Shown here: positions 5,726 through 9,921 of the stretch, piece by piece
Position numbering within the stretch: position 1 is the stretch's first letter
How the letters are laid out: every line of letters starts with the position of its first letter
DNA from: an uncultured Acinetobacter sp.
GTDB lineage: Bacteria; Cyanobacteriota; Vampirovibrionia; Gastranaerophilales; Gastranaerophilaceae
DNA length: 9,921 nucleotides
NCBI GenBank assembly: GCA_946623365.1
Contig: CAMORE010000077.1
Coordinates: 1-9,921, forward strand
Reading direction: 5' to 3'
Notes under the pieces: generated by a model
What the model saw: only the letters and a program-made list of their open reading frames with translations
Databases searched by the model: none
What the model was told of the DNA's origin: nothing
Position numbers and translations under genes: made by a program

Positions 5726-8092
5726 ATGGACGATTTGGAACAAATTAAAAAAGCTATTCAAGTTGAAGTCAAGTATAAATATATTAATATCAACGGAAAA
5801 ACAAAAAGTTTTTCATCATTTATATGCTCAGAATTAAAACAAGAATTGAAAAAATCTAAAAATCCAAAATGGCAAATATTGTTAGAACATTTTCAGCGCT
5901 ATAACATGTATACGCTTCCCCAAAGAAAAAAATCAATTGAGCGTTTGGTTTCCGTAATTAAATCAAATATCGAACAAGGTAATGAAACGGACAATAAAGA
6001 AAAAACTTTAACTTTAAAATCAGATGTTATGTATCTTAAAGGAGTCGGACCTAAAATTGCATATTTGCTAAATAAAATAGGTATTTATACTATATCGGAT
6101 TTACTATACTATTTCCCGAGAAAACACGTTGATTATTCAACAAGAACCAAAATCAGGGATTTAGAATCGGGTGAAAATACGACAGTTTTTGCAACGATAA
6201 AAAGTGTGGAAGCATTTAATACAAAAAATAACTTAGGGGTTATAAAAGTCCGAATAGCAGACGGAAGCGGAAGTATATATTTAAACTTTTTTGCTTCCAA
6301 ATCCAGTAAATATACACTTGAGAGAATGAAAAGCCAATTCCCGAAAAATGCGGGAATTATGGTTTCCGGAACGGTTAAATTAAATTCGTATGACGGACAA
6401 TTAACATTAGATAAACCTTCATACTCAATTATGGAAAATATGGAGGAAGAAACAGGAAGTTTAAATTTAGCAAGAATTGTTCCGATTTATACATTGAGTG
6501 AAAATCTTAATATAAAAGTTTTAAGAAAAATCATATATAATGCATTACAAATATTCAAAAATGATATTCCGACAGTCTTACCTTCTTCTATAATTGAAAA
6601 ATATCATTTGATGCAAAAAAGAGAGGCTCTCGAGCAAATACATTTTCCTAATGATAATGATAAACTTCATCAAGCAAGATATACACTTGTTTTTGAGGAA
6701 TTATTCTTAATACAGCTTCGACTTGCATTATTAAGAGAAGAAAATAATAAACATGTATCGTCAATTCCATTGGAAATAAAAAAAGACGGACTGGTAATGA
6801 AATTTATAAACAGTTTGCCTTTTAAGTTAACTGAAGCACAACAAAGAGCTGTTAATGAGATATTAAACGACTTGCATTCTACTAAACCTATGCAACGGCT
6901 TCTTCAAGGTGATGTCGGCAGCGGGAAAACGGTTGTTGCTACTATCATGCTTTTAGCTGCAATAGAAAACGGATATCAAGCAGCAATTATGGCTCCTACC
7001 GAGATATTAGCTCAACAGCATTACAATAATATGATTAATTGGCTTACACCTTTGGGGATAAAAATAGAATTATTTTTAGGAAGTATAGGGAAAAAACAAA
7101 GACAAATATCAGAAACCAATCTAAGAAACGGTCAAGCTGATATAGCTGTGGGAACTCATGCTCTAATTCAAGATAGTATTGATTTTGCAAATTTAGGAGC
7201 AGTTGTTATAGATGAACAACACCGATTTGGAGTAAAACAACGTCTTGCATTAAGAAAAAAATCACAAAATCCGCAAATCTTAACAATGACAGCTACTCCA
7301 ATTCCGCGAACGCTTGCTATTACATTAAACGGTGACTTGGATTTAACTGTTATTGATGAACTTCCAAAAGGAAGAAAACCCATAATAACAACTTTGACCA
7401 ATTCTCGCAGGCAAATTACAGAATTAATAAGAAGAGAAGTCAACTCGGGACGACAGGCTTACATTGTTTATCCGCTTATAGAAGAGAGCGAAACATTGTC
7501 TGCTAAAGCCGCAACAATAGAAAAAGAAAAATGGCAGACGGAAGTTTTTCCTGAGTATAAAATAGGGCTTTTGCATGGAAAATTAAAAAATGATGAAAAA
7601 GAAGAAGTAATGAATAAATTTAAAAACAAGGAATATGATATACTTGTTTCTACAACTGTAGTTGAAGTTGGAGTAGATGTCCCGAATGCAACTGTTATTG
7701 TAATTGAAAATGCAGAACGATTCGGACTGTCTCAATTGCACCAGCTAAGAGGAAGGGTTGGACGTTCAGATTTACAGTCATATTGTATTCTTTCATCATC
7801 GACTCGCTCACAGGAAACAAAGGCAAGGTTAAACATTATGACCCAGACGAATGACGGTTTTGTAATTGCTGAAAAAGACTTGCAGTTGAGAGGTCCGGGA
7901 GAGTTCCTAGGGACAAGACAAAGCGGTCTTCCTGATATGATAATTGCAGATATAGTAAATGATGCAAAAATACTTGAGCTTGCCAGAGCAGAAGCAATAA
8001 ATTTTGTTAAAAAATACAATATAGATGATTATCCGTTACTAAAAGAATCAAAAAGTTTGAACTATGATGGTGATTTATTCGGAGCCGGATAA
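5726..8092 (+). CDS. recG: ATP-dependent DNA helicase RecG
   Basis: RecG remodels stalled replication forks and branched recombination intermediates by driving fork regression. The 788-residue protein is complete. It has an N-terminal extension of about 95 residues not found in the 693-aa E. coli protein and typical of longer RecGs. Next come a helix-hairpin-helix-like 'YLKGVGPKIAYLL' (about 103-115) and the OB-fold wedge domain (about 140-240). The superfamily 2 helicase core follows, with Walker A GDVGSGKT (395-402), DEQH box (496-499), TATPIPRT (522-529) and motif VI QLRGRVGR (673-680). The C-terminal 'DLQLRGPGEFLGTRQSGLP' coupling region is present. The upstream gene ends 14 bp before its ATG. 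No SD is present and a TATAAT box sits directly upstream, suggesting a leaderless mRNA. All key motifs are present, so it should be functional. Confidence 0.97.
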   Translation: MDDLEQIKKAIQVEVKYKYININGKTKSFSSFICSELKQELKKSKNPKWQILLEHFQRYNMYTLPQRKKSIERLVSVIKSNIEQGNETDNKEKTLTLKSDVMYLKGVGPKIAYLLNKIGIYTISDLLYYFPRKHVDYSTRTKIRDLESGENTTVFATIKSVEAFNTKNNLGVIKVRIADGSGSIYLNFFASKSSKYTLERMKSQFPKNAGIMVSGTVKLNSYDGQLTLDKPSYSIMENMEEETGSLNLARIVPIYTLSENLNIKVLRKIIYNALQIFKNDIPTVLPSSIIEKYHLMQKREALEQIHFPNDNDKLHQARYTLVFEELFLIQLRLALLREENNKHVSSIPLEIKKDGLVMKFINSLPFKLTEAQQRAVNEILNDLHSTKPMQRLLQGDVGSGKTVVATIMLLAAIENGYQAAIMAPTEILAQQHYNNMINWLTPLGIKIELFLGSIGKKQRQISETNLRNGQADIAVGTHALIQDSIDFANLGAVVIDEQHRFGVKQRLALRKKSQNPQILTMTATPIPRTLAITLNGDLDLTVIDELPKGRKPIITTLTNSRRQITELIRREVNSGRQAYIVYPLIEESETLSAKAATIEKEKWQTEVFPEYKIGLLHGKLKNDEKEEVMNKFKNKEYDILVSTTVVEVGVDVPNATVIVIENAERFGLSQLHQLRGRVGRSDLQSYCILSSSTRSQETKARLNIMTQTNDGFVIAEKDLQLRGPGEFLGTRQSGLPDMIIADIVNDAKILELARAEAINFVKKYNIDDYPLLKESKSLNYDGDLFGAG

Positions 8093-8182
8093 ATATAAAT
8101 ATTGGCAGTTATAAGCATACTACTGTCAGGTAAACAAAGCTGTTTTGCATAACATATCAACAGATAAGTTACAAAAATGCAA

Positions 8183-8224
8183 CAAATAACATATTTTGTT
8201 GTATATTGTCAAATAACATATTTT
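8183..8224. repeat. 15-bp direct repeat between recG and flagellin 2
   Basis: CAAATAACATATTTT occurs at 8183-8197 and 8210-8224. The first copy also sits in an imperfect inverted repeat (CAACAAATA ... TATTTTGTTG). TTGTCAA occurs at 8207-8213 and again at 8238-8244; on the minus strand these are TTGACA-like. No terminator for recG is obvious in 8093-8240. Role unknown. Confidence 0.5.
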
Positions 8225-8244
8225 AAATTTTGCAAAATTGTCAA

Positions 8245-8284
8245 TAAAAAAGGCAAACTCCCGCAATACAACGTAACGGGAGCT
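8245..8284 (-). terminator. Intrinsic terminator of flagellin 2
   Basis: On the minus strand AGCTCCCG and CGGGAGTT (plus positions 8277-8284 and 8256-8263) form an 8-bp stem with one G-U pair. TGCC and then TTTTTT (8251-8246) follow. It lies about 47 bp past the flagellin 2 stop. The U-run begins a few bases after the stem, slightly further than usual. Confidence 0.65.
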
Positions 8285-8330
8285 ATTGAAAGGACCTTTA
8301 TTATATAAAATATAGTTGGTTATAAATTAT

Positions 8331-9446
8331 CTATATCAAGTTTAATGCTATTGACGGCATTTGGTTTGCAGTTGATAACAGTGTTGCTGTTGACTGCTGT
8401 AAAATTTGGTACTTAATATAATTAGATGATGAAATTGCCACATCCGCATCTTTTATAGTTGAATTTGCTTCGGTTAAGTTCTCTTTTTGAACATCCGTAG
8501 AATCAATAGCAGATTGCAATCTGTTCATATAAGCACCTATTTTAGTACATCTTAGAGATATATTATCAATAGCATCGTCAATAAATGTGATAAATTCACG
8601 AGCAGAAGAATCATTTCTGTATATACCATTACACATGTTTGTAATAGAAATTGTTTTAGAATCTCCCATCATTTTATATTTTTGTAAAACACCGTTCTCT
8701 ACAACTCCGTTTTCTGCAAGAGCTGCTGCTAATGCGGATTCATATGAACCGGGCTTGTATTGAATTTCACCATTAACTAATACCGGTTTACCATTTTCAT
8801 CAATTATACGAGCTCTATATTCATACTCGTCATCATTTGAACTGTAAGTAAGATTTACATATCCGGGACGTGCCTGAGTTACATGGTCATTATTTGCTTT
8901 AAACCCGAATATAACTGTTGACTTAGCACAATCAAACAAAAATGCATCCATTTTAATAACGCATCTTTTATCTGAATACAGTCCTACTTGAAGATTAATA
9001 TCAGTTTGTCTTGAACCGTCAAGAAGGTATGTGTCATTAAAATCTGTAATTTCACAAAGACGATTAATTTCATCCATTCTTTGCTCTACTTCCAATGCAA
9101 GAGCATTTAATGATGCTGAACCATAAGTTCCGTTTGCGGCTTGCATCGTTAAGTCACGAATTCTTTGTAAATAATCATTGATAATATCAAGAACTCCCTC
9201 TTGAGTTGTTAACATGTCCAAACCCATTTGCGAATTCATTTCAATGATGTCATAACCGTTAATTTTTGCTTCCATACCGGCTGAAACGGCATAACCGGCT
9301 GCATCGTCTTTTGCCGAATTAATACGAAATCCGGTTGACAACTGCTCCATTGCAGTATTCATACCTTTTGTTGCTGATTTAAGGTACTTTTGACAGGTCA
9401 AAGACGACAAATTTGTGTTAATTGTAATTGCTGATGTCGCTGCCAT
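8331..9446 (-). CDS. fliC: Flagellin 2, cysteine-containing
   Basis: This second flagellar filament subunit has 371 residues. It has the conserved N-terminal D0/D1 ('ITINTNLSSL' 8-17, 'EQLSTGFRINSAKDDAAGYAVSAGM' 34-58, 'LQRIRDLTMQAANGTYGSASL' 93-113) and C-terminal D1/D0 (about 285-371), ending PSIALNLI like flagellin 1. The variable middle (about 150-270) is longer than in flagellin 1 and rich in charged residues. Six cysteines (18, 131, 162, 173, 272, 300) are present, which is rare in flagellins; 18 and 300 lie in the conserved helical ends. The ATG is preceded by AAAGGAAA 6 nt upstream. A near-consensus sigma28 promoter at 9492-9518 gives a leader of about 40 nt, and a terminator follows the gene, so it is a late-class monocistronic flagellar gene. 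It may form a distinct part of the filament, or be a minor or stage-specific flagellin. Confidence 0.95.
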   Translation of the reverse strand: MAATSAITINTNLSSLTCQKYLKSATKGMNTAMEQLSTGFRINSAKDDAAGYAVSAGMEAKINGYDIIEMNSQMGLDMLTTQEGVLDIINDYLQRIRDLTMQAANGTYGSASLNALALEVEQRMDEINRLCEITDFNDTYLLDGSRQTDINLQVGLYSDKRCVIKMDAFLFDCAKSTVIFGFKANNDHVTQARPGYVNLTYSSNDDEYEYRARIIDENGKPVLVNGEIQYKPGSYESALAAALAENGVVENGVLQKYKMMGDSKTISITNMCNGIYRNDSSAREFITFIDDAIDNISLRCTKIGAYMNRLQSAIDSTDVQKENLTEANSTIKDADVAISSSNYIKYQILQQSTATLLSTANQMPSIALNLI

Positions 9447-9452
9447 AATAAA

Positions 9453-9460
9453 TTTCCTTT
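9453..9460 (-). promoter_or_regulatory. SD of flagellin 2, containing AAGGA within a weak hairpin
   Basis: AAAGGAAA (read on the minus strand) is 6 nt from the ATG. AAATTT copies at 9465-9470 and 9450-9455 can pair around the loop ATTGAAAGG, placing the AAAGG of the SD in a loop. This is compatible with CsrA-type control, but the A/T-only stem is weak. Confidence 0.55.
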
Positions 9461-9491
9461 CAATAAATTTATAATTTGCCTTTCAAATTTC

Positions 9492-9518
9492 TTATCGGCA
9501 GAATTATTTCAGACTTTA
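9492..9518 (-). promoter_or_regulatory. Sigma28 (FliA) promoter of flagellin 2
   Basis: On the minus strand TAAAGTCT (9518-9511) is followed after exactly 11 bp by a perfect GCCGATAA (9499-9492). The known sigma28 consensus is TAAAGTTT-N11-GCCGATAA, so only one of 16 defined positions differs. Transcription should start near 9485. Confidence 0.92.
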
Positions 9519-9519
9519 C

Positions 9520-9649
9520 AACTTTAGTTATAGAATCCTCCGTTTAGAGGAGAACATGTATGCAAATCCTTATAGGGACAGTTTTTTCAAATTGTAATCA
9601 ACTTAAAATTTTATTGTTTTTTTTAATTATCTGCAACTAAAGTTATAGA
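9520..9649. repeat. Two operator-like dyads AACTwwAGTT followed by ATAGA
   Basis: AACTTTAGTTATAGA (9520-9534) and AACTAAAGTTATAGA (9635-9649) are 13/15 identical and each contains a dyad AACT-N2-AGTT. The first abuts the -35 of the flagellin 2 sigma28 promoter. A hairpin TCCTC/GAGGA (9536-9540, 9547-9551) lies just beside it. They may be binding sites for a regulator. The rest of 9535-9730 is AT-rich, and I see no clear terminator for fabD. Confidence 0.35.
9560..9640 (+). CDS. Possible 26-aa hydrophobic small protein
   Basis: A frame of 26 codons begins with ATG 9560, 7 nt after AGGAG (9548-9552), a very good SD. The product is mostly hydrophobic in its second half (LLFFLIIC) and could be a membrane micropeptide. 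The SD is partly inside the TCCTC/GAGGA hairpin. No convincing rightward promoter is seen and the frame is short, so it may well be chance. Confidence 0.15.
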   Translation: MQILIGTVFSNCNQLKILLFFLIICN

Positions 9650-9730
9650 CAATTTACACAATTTTTCTCATATCTTTAATTATTAGCATGCAGTATCTTA
9701 TTTTATAATCAACAAAATATTTATATAGGT

Positions 9731-9921
9731 TTATATACTGACGATTTGTTCTTTTAAAGCTGATACAGTCGTGTCTAATGAAGCTTTGTCAAACACATTG
9801 TATACTGCTGCCTCCGGAGCAATTTTTTTGTTTAAGCCTGCTAATACTTTTCCGGGACCGATTTCGATAAACGTATCTACACCTTCTGATACCATTTTTT
9901 GAATTGTTTGAGTCCAGTGAA
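9731..9921 (-). CDS. fabD: Malonyl-CoA:ACP transacylase, C-terminal part (cut by window edge)
   Basis: The minus strand encodes 62 codons and a TAA stop (9733-9731), open at the window edge. The sequence contains 'HWTQTIQKMVSEGVDTFIE' followed directly by 'IGPGKVLAGLNKKI', the conserved FabD C-terminus (W...M...G...FxEhGPGkvLxGLxkk). FabD transfers malonyl from CoA to acyl carrier protein to start fatty acid elongation, in the cytoplasm. The active-site Ser and His lie upstream, outside the window. It is codirectional with flagellin 2 but separated by 284 bp containing that gene's own promoter. Confidence 0.9.
   Translation of the reverse strand, partial: HWTQTIQKMVSEGVDTFIEIGPGKVLAGLNKKIAPEAAVYNVFDKASLDTTVSALKEQIVSI

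Noticed and set aside
7168..8019. Two leftward frames inside recG
   Set aside because: Both are antisense to conserved RecG helicase motifs and have no independent support.

Overview
The window is AT-rich bacterial DNA that most likely comes from a flagellated, non-photosynthetic relative of cyanobacteria (Melainabacteria/Vampirovibrionia, for example a gut Gastranaerophilales). The reasons are a DUF3326-type protein, a family I associate mainly with cyanobacteria; a RecG with a long N-terminal extension; two flagellin genes; and several genes without a Shine-Dalgarno (SD) sequence. This assignment is from memory of protein families, not from a search.

Left part (1-1408): a possible leftward gene start lies at the very edge. 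It is followed by a rightward gene for a small secreted protein of unknown function, with its own consensus sigma70-type promoter. A leftward 179-residue hypothetical protein converges on it with a 10-bp gap.

Flagellin 1 region (1409-3221): a 680-bp non-coding stretch precedes the first flagellin gene. Near the flagellin start it holds an 8-bp hairpin with the hexaloop AAGGAA, and a second AAGGA inside the SD sequence. This is the two-site layout of CsrA repression of flagellin translation known from Bacillus subtilis hag. Further upstream (about 1579-1774) is a GGA-rich block with several hairpins whose loops carry ANGG, and parts of it repeat the flagellin leader in the same register. I propose that it is a CsrA-sequestering RNA or an extended leader derived from the flagellin leader. 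This is the most interesting item in the window. A strong intrinsic terminator follows the flagellin gene.

Central rightward cluster (3272-8092): polyprenyl diphosphate synthase-like protein, signal peptidase I (lepB), DUF3326 protein and RecG helicase. The first three are tightly coupled (a 4-bp overlap, then a 2-bp gap). recG follows after 14 bp and has a TATAAT placed so that its mRNA would be leaderless.

Right part (8093-9921), all leftward: flagellin 2 with a near-perfect sigma28 (FliA) promoter, an SD containing AAGGA, and a downstream terminator; then the 3' end of fabD (malonyl-CoA:ACP transacylase), cut by the window edge. Flagellin 2 is unusual in carrying six cysteines. The two flagellins appear to be controlled differently: flagellin 2 by sigma28, flagellin 1 by a long leader with no recognisable sigma28 promoter.
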